From: Unio delphinus
Lineage: Eukaryota; Mollusca; Bivalvia; Unionida; Unionidae
Assembly (NCBI GenBank): GCA_029339505.1
Contig: JAQISU010000155.1
Span: 20,588,001 to 20,652,000 of the forward strand
Direction: 5' to 3'
DNA length: 64,000 nt
Shown here: piece after piece, positions 9,430 to 18,330 of the stretch
Layout of the letters: every line of letters starts with the position of its first letter
How positions within the stretch are numbered: position 1 is the first letter of the stretch
The notes under the pieces: generated by a model
What the model saw: only the letters and a program-made list of their open reading frames with translations
Database searches by the model: none
What the model was told of the DNA's origin: nothing
Position numbers and translations under genes: made by a program

Positions 9430-9612
9430 ACATATAGATATATACATGGTATTTACATAATAGTATTTACAATGAAATGATATATACAATGATATTTACA
9501 AGTATATACATAATGGTATTTACAATGAAATGAAACGGTACTTACAATGAAAAGAAATGATATAGACAATGAAATGATAGGTATCGTATATACAATGAAA
9601 TGATATGCACAA
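9430..9612. repeat. Degenerate short tandem repeat (ACAATGAAATGATAT-like)
   Basis: Many copies of TTTACA, TACAATGAAATGA and ATATACA follow each other with small changes. The short minus-strand frames across it are built of the repeat and are not genes. Confidence 0.7.
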
Positions 9613-9641
9613 ATCACATACACAAACGGGGGCTGTTCTAC

Positions 9642-9750
9642 ATTCAAACTGAAACCACCATACCCCCAACAAAATCACCCCGGGTTGAATGTAAAAACAC
9701 ATTCACGCCGTGTGACGGTGTGTGACATATGGTGGTTTCACGGTTTGAAT
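9642..9750. repeat. Inverted repeat / hairpin in the gene-free block
   Basis: The left arm at 9642-9662 and the right arm at 9728-9750 pair over about 21 bases, with a two-base gap in one arm. The loop also contains CACGCCGTGTGACGGTGTGTGA with a smaller stem. It could be an origin-like or regulatory structure, or the end of a small insertion. Confidence 0.6.
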
Positions 9751-10188
9751 TTCGAATACCTTAAAGCCCCCAATTATATAGTAAAACCTTCCGATCGATA
9801 CCGTCGACAATAATGCCTACCACGAGATTCGAACGATGGGCCCCAGGACGAGATCCCATCCGTGTATGCAATACACTAGTATAAGTAATCTACAAGTCTA
9901 TAATTTTGAATACGCTATATGTGTATCATGTGAAGGGTTTAACGGAGTAGGATCAGTGATGATAACAAGAGATTCTTCCAAACAGTACATTATGCGGTGC
10001 CTGTTGACAAACTTCTACCTGGTGAAACATTAAACCACTAAAAAAAAACATTCAATCATCAAAAATACCATTGAGATACGTGACTACAACAAAGGAGTTA
10101 TCGTTGTTTCAAAACTACACACACAAGCCCACACGAATTATTTCCCTTAATGCTACAATACACAGTACAAAACAGAATTCAGACATAT

Positions 10189-10671
10189 TTAAATATGAAT
10201 TATATGCCCGGTTCGCTTTGAAAAAGCGGATTGATATATTTGTTCTGCAACATATCGTACTAAGGCTCTACAAATATCGAAATACTTTCCACCTTCATTC
10301 ATTGATTGAAATACTCTTTCTTCGTTATTTTCTGTATTAAATGATTTTACAGGTTTCGCAATTTTCGAGTGTTTTCCATTCCCTCCTCGTTTGGAATTTT
10401 CACTTTGTGTAGTAGCCTGTAGAGTCGATAAAGAATTGTTCTTAGGATTAGAATCGATGTGATCAATAACAAGACCATCCTTGATCAATCCATTGTAACA
10501 TTCGAACGCAAATTTATGATTAAGATATTTTTTCCCTGTAGCAGTAAACATCAAATACCCAAGATCATTGTCAAATCCTAATGGTTTCTTCAGTCTGTGG
10601 TGTCTGACAATACCATCACGAGATGGTTCATAATTGGTAATCACGGGATGTGATTGAAATTCTTGGTTCAT
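10189..10671 (-). CDS. HNH homing-type endonuclease with NUMOD1-like tail
   Basis: Intact 160-codon frame. The HNH core is easy to see: a histidine in the LNHKFAFECYNG segment (residues ~50-61), then LVIDHIDSNPKNNSLSTL (residues ~67-84), which holds the DHxD and downstream Asn/His-type positions of HNH_3 endonucleases, followed by SENSKR. The segment after residue ~105 (PVKSFNTENNEERVFQS...) resembles NUMOD1-like DNA-binding tails of phage and organellar homing nucleases. Such enzymes cleave double-stranded DNA and spread by homing. It is on the minus strand, next to the Cys-rich gene and apart from the polymerase. Despite neighbouring decay the frame is open. Whether it is standard in this Polinton lineage is not known to me. 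Confidence 0.85.
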   Translation of the reverse strand: MNQEFQSHPVITNYEPSRDGIVRHHRLKKPLGFDNDLGYLMFTATGKKYLNHKFAFECYNGLIKDGLVIDHIDSNPKNNSLSTLQATTQSENSKRGGNGKHSKIAKPVKSFNTENNEERVFQSMNEGGKYFDICRALVRYVAEQIYQSAFSKRTGHIIHI

Positions 10672-10723
10672 TTATGTACTGTAATATTATTTGTCTAATT
10701 CGTTATTTGGTTTAATTATTACT

Positions 10724-11053
10724 TCAAAATCTTTCAATGTAGTCTTGAGGTGATCTTATGATTTTGTCAGGGACAGAGTCATTGATGAAATCTTTGATGG
10801 AGTTTTTAACGGAATCTTTGATGGAGTCCTTGACTCGTTTATCATAAAAGCGCTTTAGCTCTCTGTATCGTTTACCACCGCAATTGAGACATAACTGCGA
10901 CTTACCACGCACACCTACCCCACATCGTATGCAAGGTCAGGGCCCTAAGCTTCCACGATGTACGCTTTGTAAATGATATCCACAGAATTCATTTCTACAT
11001 GATTTGTTACAAGCGGTTATTGATCCTATCATAAGCCATTTGCAACGATTCAT
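10724..11053 (-). pseudogene. Small Cys-rich zinc-binding protein, one internal stop
   Basis: This minus-strand frame starts at ATG 11051-11053 and ends at 10724. An in-frame TGA (10937-10939) interrupts it. Before the stop it has cysteines spaced like a zinc-binding domain (positions 4, 15, 19, 25). After the stop come CxxC pairs (CIRC, CLNC) followed by a long basic helix with a repeated KDS-type pattern. Similar small Cys-rich proteins sit next to polymerase genes in animal Polintons, which is my recollection of the family rather than a search result. Its start is 44 bases from the divergent polymerase start. Confidence 0.6.
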
Positions 11054-11097
11054 TATATAATAAATTCTTTATTTAAATATCTTTTTCTAATCATAAT
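11054..11097. promoter_or_regulatory. Divergent AT-rich promoter region (zinc protein / polymerase)
   Basis: The 44 bases between the two divergent ATGs are almost all A/T and include TATATAATAAA and TTTATTTAAATAT. Similar TTATTATA/TAAATAA blocks lie just before other starts in the element (1985, 4075, 7364, 15989, 16007). A bidirectional promoter is an inference from this arrangement. Confidence 0.5.
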
Positions 11098-13239
11098 ATG
11101 GAGGAGCTGGAGAGATTATCGAAAATTACGCCTTGGAAAAATGTTGAATTCAATCTCGATAGAGTCTCCACTGACCCAACGAGTCTAATAAATGATAGAA
11201 GCATGTTGGGTAAAATCTGTGATTGTTTTAATGAATTCAAGCGCGATGGAGCATCTCACTGTTGGTCAACATTTCGAATTGATGGTAGTGTTGATGCTAC
11301 CATGAACGACGAAAGAGCAGCAGTGATAATCTCACATCTTGACAAGAAAAAGTATTTTTTAGAGTGAAATTCATTATCCGCTCAAAAACGGGGAATTGGA
11401 TTATACGCGACAAATTTGAACCCATCATGAAAAATAAGAAAACTGTCACTGTGAGTCAGGATTTCAAACCAGGAATTCTGACTGGGATTGACAAACCGTA
11501 TTACGAGAGATCCTATCCTGTAACAGCAGTTGTTTATGGAAACTATCCGATAAATGATAAATCGAGTATTGAAAAATTAAAACCAATGATATTGTCACCG
11601 TTGACTTCGTCAAGAATAAATTGTGTAGTAGAACGAATAATAGAGCATTTTACAAATGCGTTGCGTAGAAACAAATTGACGGATCTAAGGCACAAAAAAA
11701 TAAATGAATGGGGATTAACAGTGAAGGAGAGCGGAGCAACAATTCAAGATATAGCCAAATTAGAAACATCATTAAGATTCCCAATAACCGTAATGACGAT
11801 AACAGGAGAGGTATTACACGAATCGAAATATAAATCAAATGGAGCTCCAATCAAAATTATTGACCATAATGAACACGCTTGGACACCTGCGGTAACAATA
11901 TTTCCGCGGGATAGTACCATAAAATATTACACGGGAAATTTATTTGGTTTATTTTAGGAATTAAGTAAAAACGATCCTGTGTCAGTGTGGTTACTTCACA
12001 GTTTTGAAGACGAAGAGGGTAAATTCGATCAATTTGTAAGACCCAATGGCGAATTATACCGTACTGAAGCCCTCCACAACGAGATGAAAAAAACTAGCTA
12101 GTGGGTTTTCAACGGATTACGACGAACAATTATTAACAAACTGTTTTACAATTCTGTCAGTTGCAGCTCATTTCACGAGAAAGAGAAATCTATGGAAACC
12201 AATACGCGCAGAATTTCTCTCAGATATCGAATCAAGCTGCGTTGTATACGGCCATGGTGGATTATGAAATACAAAATATGACCCCAAAAGTATTATTTCG
12301 GTTGATATGATTGCGTGTTATCCAGGGAGTTTACTTGGGTATGGAGAGTGTTCTGAGTACTTCAAAAGATTTGGACATTCCACACACGAGATGACCCGTG
12401 TTGCGATTAATGGACAACTGTCTGATTTTGATCTCACCGGATTCGCTCGTGTGGTATCATTTCAATTGGCTAAAGGACTTCATCCATGCTGTTATGTTTG
12501 GTTTGGTAGACACATCTCTGAAAAACACTGGATGCCAATAGTGTTATTACGGTATATGATTGATTCTAAAATGCTGATATCGCTGAATGTCAGTGAAGCA
12601 AATAAATCATATCGAAAACAAACTGAAGTCTGGTTACCACAACCCGATAGTCTAGATAGTATAATCAGCGAAAACAAAAAGCAATTCCCCGATATCGACG
12701 AAAAATATATCGTGAAATGGTCCAAAGAAATCTTTGAAGCTAGAAATAAACTCGCAAAAGATCTCGGTAGAAAAATAATTGGTAAGTTCACACAGGGTGG
12801 AAAATACGACCACAAATGATATTCTTCGCGGTTGATTATAGATGATGCTGAATACGACTTTATAATCGCAGATGTAACATCTAGGGGTATATACGTGAAT
12901 CGTAAAGACGCTTTCTTATCCGATGGAACCAATTTAAGTACAATTGTTACTTACACAGATGGAGAAAATCCTCAATATACGTTCTTAAGGTCGTCTATGC
13001 TGGCTTATGCTTCTATTAATTTACTTTCGATGATAAATAGATTTCCTGACATCGCAGTTAGAGTCGCCACTGATTTATTATATATAGAGGTAAAACATAA
13101 AAAAGCAGTGGCTGAATTCACTAATTCAGACGAGAGTTGGGGATCGTGGAGAATTAAAAAGGAAATACTGCGTGATTACTCCAAATCAGCAGATGTTACA
13201 ATTGAAAACAATTACTTGAAAAATAATCAGATATCAGAA

Positions 13240-14353
13240 CTATTTAATGCACCGTCGTGTTCCGATCCAATATGTAGATATAAAACCAGTTACTTAAACG
13301 GCTGTGGTGGGTCAGGGAAGACGACTAGTGCGATTGAATTATTTCGAGGGAAATCAAACATGATTGTGCTAACACCAACACACAGACTTGCAAGAGAGAT
13401 GAAACAACGAGGAAGTAATGATTGCACTTATCACAGTTTTTTTCGATGGAAAGGTGACGAATGGACTCCTGATCGAATGGGCGAGAAATATATTCCTGAA
13501 ATCATGATTTGGCATTAGATATGAACAGTGTCGTTAGATGTATTACAAAGGTTTCTCGATTGGTTATTGCTAGCGAATACAAAAATGATAATGTGTGGCG
13601 AGCATGGCCAACCACCACCATTTGTCGGTTTGTCTCCACATAATTGGCTAAATAATTTTGTAGACTATTATGAAGAAATTAATACCGATCATAGAGCACT
13701 TGATAAACAATTACGCGAGTTCAAGAAACTAATCAGATTACAACCGGATAGAATCCAATGTGAAATAGCGCGTGAAATAATTTCGGAAACACCATTAAAT
13801 GATTTCTGGAAAGCGTGGAGACCAAACGATTTGATAGTGGCAAGTAGGAAGATATCCAGAGATACACTTCAAATGAAGTTATTTAACACACAAAGAAAAA
13901 TTTGCAACACTTTCAGTGCCGTTGTGTTATAGACCCAAGGATACAAGAAGACAAATTATCAAAGTTGATATTCCTGGACAAAGTGAAAAACAAATTCTCG
14001 TGTTAAAGGATATTGTGTTAGTTGTTATCAGTGTTGTCGAAGATGCATTGCGTGCTGATAAATTCCCATTAAAGCTAGGATACGCAGCAACGATACATTC
14101 TTCGCAACGGTTGACTGTATCCGATACAATTGTTTGGATCATAGATAATCGCATCGAGTGGTCGAATTTAGTTAATCTTGTGGTGTCCAGAGTACGAAGA
14201 ATAAATCAACTTCGAAGACTTGTTTTAGACTATAATGACACAACAATCAGTGATATTGTCAGCGATGATATAATCAGAAAAATCTCTCTGGTTATAAGCA
14301 ACAGGACAAAAAAGAAAATAACAGAAAATTTAATATTGATGCCGAATTTATAA
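13240..14353 (+). pseudogene. SF1 (Pif1/RecD-like) helicase domain of the replicase
   Basis: Helicase motifs appear in order. Walker A is LNGCGGSGKTT (13297-13330). Motif Ia is of the type IVLTPTHRLA (near 13365). The Walker B region is destroyed by the stops at 13516-13524. Motif III is MCGEHGQPPPF (near 13590; Glu replaces the usual Asp). After a frameshift near 13900 come motif V (GYAATIHSSQRLTV near 14080, Arg where Gly is usual) and a motif VI-type segment VNLVVSRVRR (near 14170). The order and spacing fit an SF1B helicase of the Pif1/RecD type. It follows the polymerase without a stop or a new start at the junction, so it was translated as part of the same protein. Confidence 0.82.
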
Positions 14354-14526
14354 TCACATTGAAACAACAACAGAATAAGAGTTGCAATTGTATAATGCAT
14401 TGGTGTTGGTCGGATAAAGATCCTCGCCAATTTACCGTAGACAGAAAAAATATCAGTATTGGTCATACTAGAGATAATGTGATGTTGACTTGTCTTGAGT
14501 GCAACAGACGTAGAGGTGCTAGTTAA
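14350..14526 (+). pseudogene. HNH-like zinc nuclease domain at the replicase C-terminus
   Basis: After the helicase, a +1/-1 frame change leads into a stretch with two cysteine clusters (near 14390-14410 and 14490-14506) enclosing FTVDRKNISIGHTRDN and then LTCLECNRRRG. A D-R...N...GHT...N...C..C pattern is the usual core of HNH/endonuclease VII-type folds. It ends at the TAA 14524-14526. I take it as the C-terminal domain of the replicase because it follows directly with no promoter-like block or ATG between. It could be a separate small gene if the frame change is ancestral. Confidence 0.65.
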
Positions 14527-15460
14527 GACCGCGGCGGTAATTGAGTATCCTCGGGTATCACTTGTAGTTGTTCACGAGTAAATCCTCGCTGAGGAGCAGT
14601 TGTATCAAACCTATAGACTGCCGGTCTACCCGTATATCTCGTTATGCTAGATATTTTATGTGCAGTAACACTCCAAATAGGATTAGTAGCTCTTTTTTGC
14701 CACCTTCAAGCTCTCCTGGTTCATATAAATACTTAACAGTGACATTGCTGAGTATTGGTTGTTTTGAAAAATCATTTTGCGGTTTAACAGATATATACTT
14801 TTTTTAATCGCGTTGTTAGGTTTCATGTTGATTGTCCGAGTAATCTCATTATTCAGCTCGGTAATCACGCCTGGTAATCTCTTGACCCATTCACGAGATC
14901 GTTTATCCTGAATAAATTCCTTCGCGTATTGATATCCAAATAACAGCTCAGCAAGGTGTCCAATTAAATCGTTCAACAATTGCCTGATCGCGATGTAATG
15001 TAGTATGTCCTCGTCTGATGGTGACATTATGATGCTTCATTGTTGATAACAATGCACCCTGAAATTCCCTGCCAGGATCAACTTGTAATAGATTTTGCCA
15101 ATGCAGATGACCCCTTCGATAAATCCTTTCAAACGCAGGAGCCACCTCAGTTGATCATTTTGTCTTTAGAGGCTCTGCTTGTGTGTATCTACTCGCAACA
15201 TCAACTACAGTTAGCGCATACTTGTAAACACCATCATGCGGCAGAAATAATATATCAGCCTGATGAACCTCATTAGGTGCGCTGACATCAAAATGCGAGT
15301 AGTTAATTTGTTTAGGCGGTGGTAGATAAATTTGCCATATCGCCTGTTTTGATAACCAATCCGCTGCTGTAGTATTTTTCACCCTTGCGGCATTAGCGAG
15401 TTTATTGATTGCTGCTTTACCCCTCCAATATCCTCTTGGAGAATAATAAATAGATTCCAT
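14523..15460 (-). pseudogene. INT: DDE integrase (retroviral type), broken
   Basis: Polinton integrase that inserts the element into the host chromosome. The N-terminal region contains YYSPRGYWRGKAAINKL and a WLSKQAIWQIYLPPP segment. Catalytic residues are visible: first Asp in HQADILFLPHDG (near 15260), second Asp in QVDPGREFQG (near 15075), Glu in IVERFN (near 14960). The C-terminal part has a VKYLYEPGELEGG chromodomain/SH3-like segment and ends at the stop 14523-14525. Lesions: an in-frame stop at 15155-15157 and frameshifts near 14955 and 14700. I take the ATG at 15458-15460 as start; an upstream GTG is not a likely animal start. The stop overlaps that of the replicase on the other strand. 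Confidence 0.92.
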
Positions 15461-15467
15461 GATGATA

Positions 15468-15989
15468 TTAATTACCAGCACCCAACATCAATTTACTTTT
15501 CATCGCCGATTTTATCAACCATGAAGCCAATTTTTCTTTGAAGTATTTATCAGTGATAGAATTCAACGCATGAATCAATTTCACATCTGCGATATGTCTG
15601 TTTTGCAGATTACTGCTTTTATAAGCAACATCATGAGCATGACACGCCTTATCAATAGCGTTTATTTGATATTCACCGGGTCGGGGTTGGTTTTGATCAT
15701 CGAGTCTGATATCGAGTCTGGTCCCGGGTCTACAATAACTATACCCCGTAAGATGTTTTTCTCCTGGATATTTTGCCCATGGTGTTCCTGGGAGTTTTAC
15801 TAACTTGGCTGCAATATCACCTCCTCGTTTTTTTTAAATCCTTGATTTTATCAAGGGAAACAAATCTAAATTTTTTATATCACATTCTACACACTTACCA
15901 ACAAGTGCTCATCTGTTATTTTTAGTTGTAATCGTCGTCAAGTCGTTTGTGCTAGTACGCTTCATACATTTCACACAATATAGATCCAT
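15468..15989 (-). pseudogene. Zinc-ribbon plus parvovirus-type phospholipase A2 protein, broken
   Basis: The gene begins at ATG 15987-15989. The N-terminus has a Cys pair (YCVKC) and, after an in-frame TGA (15909-15911), a second pair (KCVEC), forming a zinc ribbon. After frameshifts at the A-rich runs near 15870 and 15830 a PLA2 domain follows. It has a calcium-loop-like YCRPGTRLD (Arg where the loop normally has Gly), then a catalytic helix with CHAHDVAY (His-Asp pair). It ends at 15468-15470, 8 bases before the integrase ATG. Parvovirus VP1-type PLA2 domains break endosomal membranes during entry and are known in adintoviruses. The Arg in the loop may be a real loss of calcium binding. Confidence 0.82.
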
Positions 15990-16006
15990 AATTTATTTAT
16001 AATAAT
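15990..16006. promoter_or_regulatory. 17-bp bidirectional start region (PLA2 / ATPase)
   Basis: Only 17 bases (A/T only: AATTTATTTATAATAAT) separate the divergent ATGs of the PLA2 gene (15989, minus) and the ATPase gene (16007, plus). It holds TTTATTTATAATAA, the same type of block found before other starts in the element. The promoters must overlap it and the coding edges. Confidence 0.55.
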
Positions 16007-16669
16007 ATGAATGTAATTGAATTTCGGCGACAAAAACACGAGAACCAGTTAAGCATCATGCAGCGCTACCGAATTCTATTCGCATGATTATAATCGGACC
16101 ATCTGGAAGTGGCAAGACACAACTGCTACTTTATTTGATAGCGAGATGGATGAAATGGGATATGTTGAATTTAATATCCCCTAGTATAGACGATCAGCGA
16201 TGTTACGAGGTGTTAAAGGATTTTAACGAGAAAGCAAAATCAGAAATCGATGAGGATATTATTGAGTTTATAACCGATATCGAGGAGGCACCGAGTATTG
16301 ATGATATTGATGGAAGTATTAACAATTTAGTCGTATATGATGATGACATGTTAGACAATCAAAAGAATCCCGCTAGGATAATTTCCAGATGTAGGCATAA
16401 AAAATACCGATGTGATATATGTCACTCAACGATACACTCAAATACCAAAAGTGATCAGAGATAACTGCAATATTCTTGCTGTATTCAACGGAGTTGACAC
16501 ACATACGCTACGAAATATTTGGCAAATTTGGCTCGGCGGTGATATGGATTATAATCTCTTTAGAAATTTCTTTAGTCGTGCTCAGTCAATCCCACATGGA
16601 TTTGTAACGATAAACTTGCATGATCCTAGATAAAGATATCGTGTCGGACTTGATCAAATATTCGGTTGA
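16007..16669 (+). pseudogene. ATP: FtsK/HerA-type DNA packaging ATPase, broken
   Basis: Genome-packaging ATPase of the Polinton/adeno-like virus lineage. The first piece (from ATG 16007) has the charged FRRQKHENQLS segment. After a frameshift near 16050 comes Walker A (GPSGSGKTQ, near 16100) and a Walker B-like NLVVYDDDM (near 16330). A second frameshift near 16400 moves to a frame with YVTQRYTQIPKVIRDN (the sensor-type segment after Walker B) and FNGVDTHTL. An in-frame TAA at 16631-16633 precedes eleven more in-frame codons ending at 16667-16669, which resemble the usual C-terminus of this family. The product is therefore truncated in this copy. Confidence 0.88.
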
Positions 16670-17206
16670 AAACCTAAAACGATTTTTACCCCCCCCCCCC
16701 CCCTCCACAGCAGCAGAGGAGGACGCGACAACGACTTTGCGTCTCCAAAGAAAACATTTTTTTTACGATTTTGGAGGAAGCCTTGCCAAATAGACGCTTC
16801 TATAAAGTTGTCGGATTCACCCTCTCTGCTGCTAAGATGATACAAATTCATTTTACCTCACGGCCACTACGGCAGTCATTTTTAAACGTAAGATCTAACA
16901 CCATCGATGTTGAGTTGCAGAAGTAGAACTTTAACATTGTCGAAAAGACTGACCGAAATCTGGTCTCACCTGGTCGTCGACAATTTTCTGGCCGTTGCTA
17001 AATATATCGAGCCAACCAGTTCAGAGCTAATGGAACGGGAATTATCGTTGACAAATAAAAAATGGTGCGATCTTCTCGTGCGATCAAGTCATTACTTTAG
17101 ATTGTGACGTGCACCAACTATATATGCTGTTCGAAGCCTATAAGTTCGTATTTTAGCGTAGTCACATGCAGGTTTATTCCTCCTCCACTACGTCTTGCTC
17201 AGACAG

Positions 17207-17208
<2 letters not shown>
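16670..17208. other. Right flank of the Polinton, no gene seen
   Basis: Includes a run of 15 C (16689-16703). A possible plus-strand frame at 16907-17107 (66 aa) is unrecognised. The Polinton's right terminus should lie here or a little further, but no repeat matching the window's left edge is present. Confidence 0.5.

Positions 17209-17258
<50 letters not shown>
17209..17258. repeat. (GT)n microsatellite
   Basis: Perfect GT repeat of about 50 bases, directly adjoining the 3' end of a reverse-oriented SINE. Confidence 0.95.
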
Positions 17259-17547
17259 TTTTGATGTTTAATGCAGCTTAACCATTTTTTCAGTCATATC
17301 GCTATGATGTCTGCTTTTTGTGATGTCTAGATATGGGGCATCATGCCGCAGACATGTAGCATGATGTCCAACCCAGTCACATTATCTTGACAACAAGGCC
17401 GACCAGTCCTAACACTAACCTCTTAATGTTGAGCGCCAAGCGAGACAGCTGTTAGTACCATTTTTTTAAGTTTTTGGTATGACTCGGCCTGGAATCGAAC
17501 TCACAATCCGCGGCAGATCCTTTAACCACTAAGCCACCGAAGCGGCC
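17258..17547 (-). mobile_element. tRNA-headed SINE, family 1
   Basis: In reverse orientation a tRNA-like head (TAGTGGTTAAAGGATC; B-box-like GAGTTCGATTCC) lies at 17547-17470. The shared body follows (TTAGTGTTAGGACTGGTCGG, then ATGATGCCCCA and the CAGACATCATAGCGATATGAC end). The same body is found at 30010, 31435, 39955, 41344 and 51298. Confidence 0.85.
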
Positions 17548-18262
17548 GTTCAGACATGTAAAGGGCTTTCAGCATCTGACAAAAACAGTTCATTAAACTC
17601 GTCCTTTTCATTTATAAGAAACAGTACCATCTATATAACTGTTCGTTTTATTGTCCCATGAAATAATATAAAGAAAACTGAAGCAAATATTTTAATTTGC
17701 TTAATATATTAGCGGTTTCTTCTTTATCCTTATATATGCCTTCGCCGTCTACCTATAAATTTTCATTTCTCTTTTATAGTGCTTGGACTCACAGTCATCC
17801 TAGATTTCAAATGCCAGACTTGAAAATGCTCCAAAAGTAGACTGGAACTACGCTCAATGGTTGCACCCGGAGTCAGTTTAATGTGAACAAAATAGCTGAT
17901 GAGTTGATGAAATTGGAATATATATGTACCAAATTAATTAAAACAATGTAAATCAAATAAATTTAATGAAGCAAAATAATAAGTAAAATTTAACAACTAG
18001 TGTTGAATTGGTTAGTGTTTGAACTATGAATGTATCGTTTGTTGTTTTTTGTAGGTTTTTTTTATAAATCAAAAGGCAAATAGCTCTAAAATAATTGATA
18101 TAAGACTGTCCATATCGTGTTTGTATATGGAAAGTGTTTCATTTCAGTTAGCCTTTATTGTTACACCCAATTGTTGTAATTTGTATGCATCAACGACAAC
18201 TCCTATCCAATCCATAAAAAGTGAAAATAAACGTGGGTTACTATGGAGGGGCATGCATACAG

Positions 18263-18330
<68 letters not shown>

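Larger units (their letters stand above)
9033..10188. other. Gene-free repeat-rich block between the two arms of the Polinton
   Basis: No frame in this 1.15 kb looks like a gene. It contains partly repeated units with GGAACCCCTCAGGTGTTATT (9218-9340), a region of repeated ATGAAATG-type motifs (9470-9610) and a 22-bp inverted repeat (9642-9750). Open plus-strand frames at 9836-10033 and 10071-10340 are short and uncharacterised, and the second overlaps the HNH gene on the other strand. The position between divergently organised gene blocks would suit a control region, which is an inference. Confidence 0.6.
11098..14526 (+). pseudogene. PolB: Replicase: family-B DNA polymerase fused to SF1 helicase and HNH-like nuclease
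   Basis: One plus-strand gene of about 1,140 codons, in pieces. Bases 11098-12300 encode the N-terminal polymerase part, in which I cannot place the exonuclease motifs with certainty. The polymerase palm follows: motif A (D-M-I-A-C-Y-P at 12304), a motif-B-like segment (RKIIGKF near 12770) and motif C (ATDLLYIE, Asp at 13072, with Leu where TDS-type motifs have Ser). The same frame then runs into a helicase Walker A (from 13300), which is direct evidence of a polymerase-helicase fusion. Lesions: stops at 11955, 12099, 12265, 12817, 13516 and 13522, and frameshifts near 11355, 12100, 13900 and 14345. Replicates element DNA in intact relatives; this copy cannot. Confidence 0.85.
1..16669. mobile_element. 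Degenerate Polinton/Maverick (adintovirus-like) element, left end outside window
   Basis: The gene set is diagnostic of animal Polintons: a retroviral-type integrase, a family-B DNA polymerase, an adenain-type cysteine protease, an FtsK/HerA packaging ATPase and a double-jelly-roll major capsid protein. A parvovirus-type PLA2 protein is also present. The capsid arm (about 1-9032) is on the minus strand. The replication arm (10189-16669) is mixed. Most large genes have one to six nonsense or frameshift lesions, so the copy is dead. I found no terminal inverted repeat: the first 100 bases do not match 16670-17130 in reverse complement, so the left terminus probably lies outside the window. The right limit is set by the last gene and could extend several hundred bases. 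Confidence 0.93.

Noticed and set aside
9794..9808. ATCGATACCGTCGAC, identical to a stretch of a common cloning-vector polylinker
   Set aside because: The match stops after 15 bases and neither neighbouring restriction-site order nor vector backbone follows; coincidence is more likely than contamination.
9820..9880. tRNA-like B box (GTTCGAATC on the minus strand)
   Set aside because: No foldable acceptor or T stem and no A box at the right distance.
9836..10340. Two plus-strand frames near the HNH gene
   Set aside because: No recognisable motifs; the second overlaps the HNH endonuclease on the other strand.
12492..12932. 146-codon minus-strand frame
   Set aside because: Antisense shadow of the polymerase palm, which has motifs on the plus strand.
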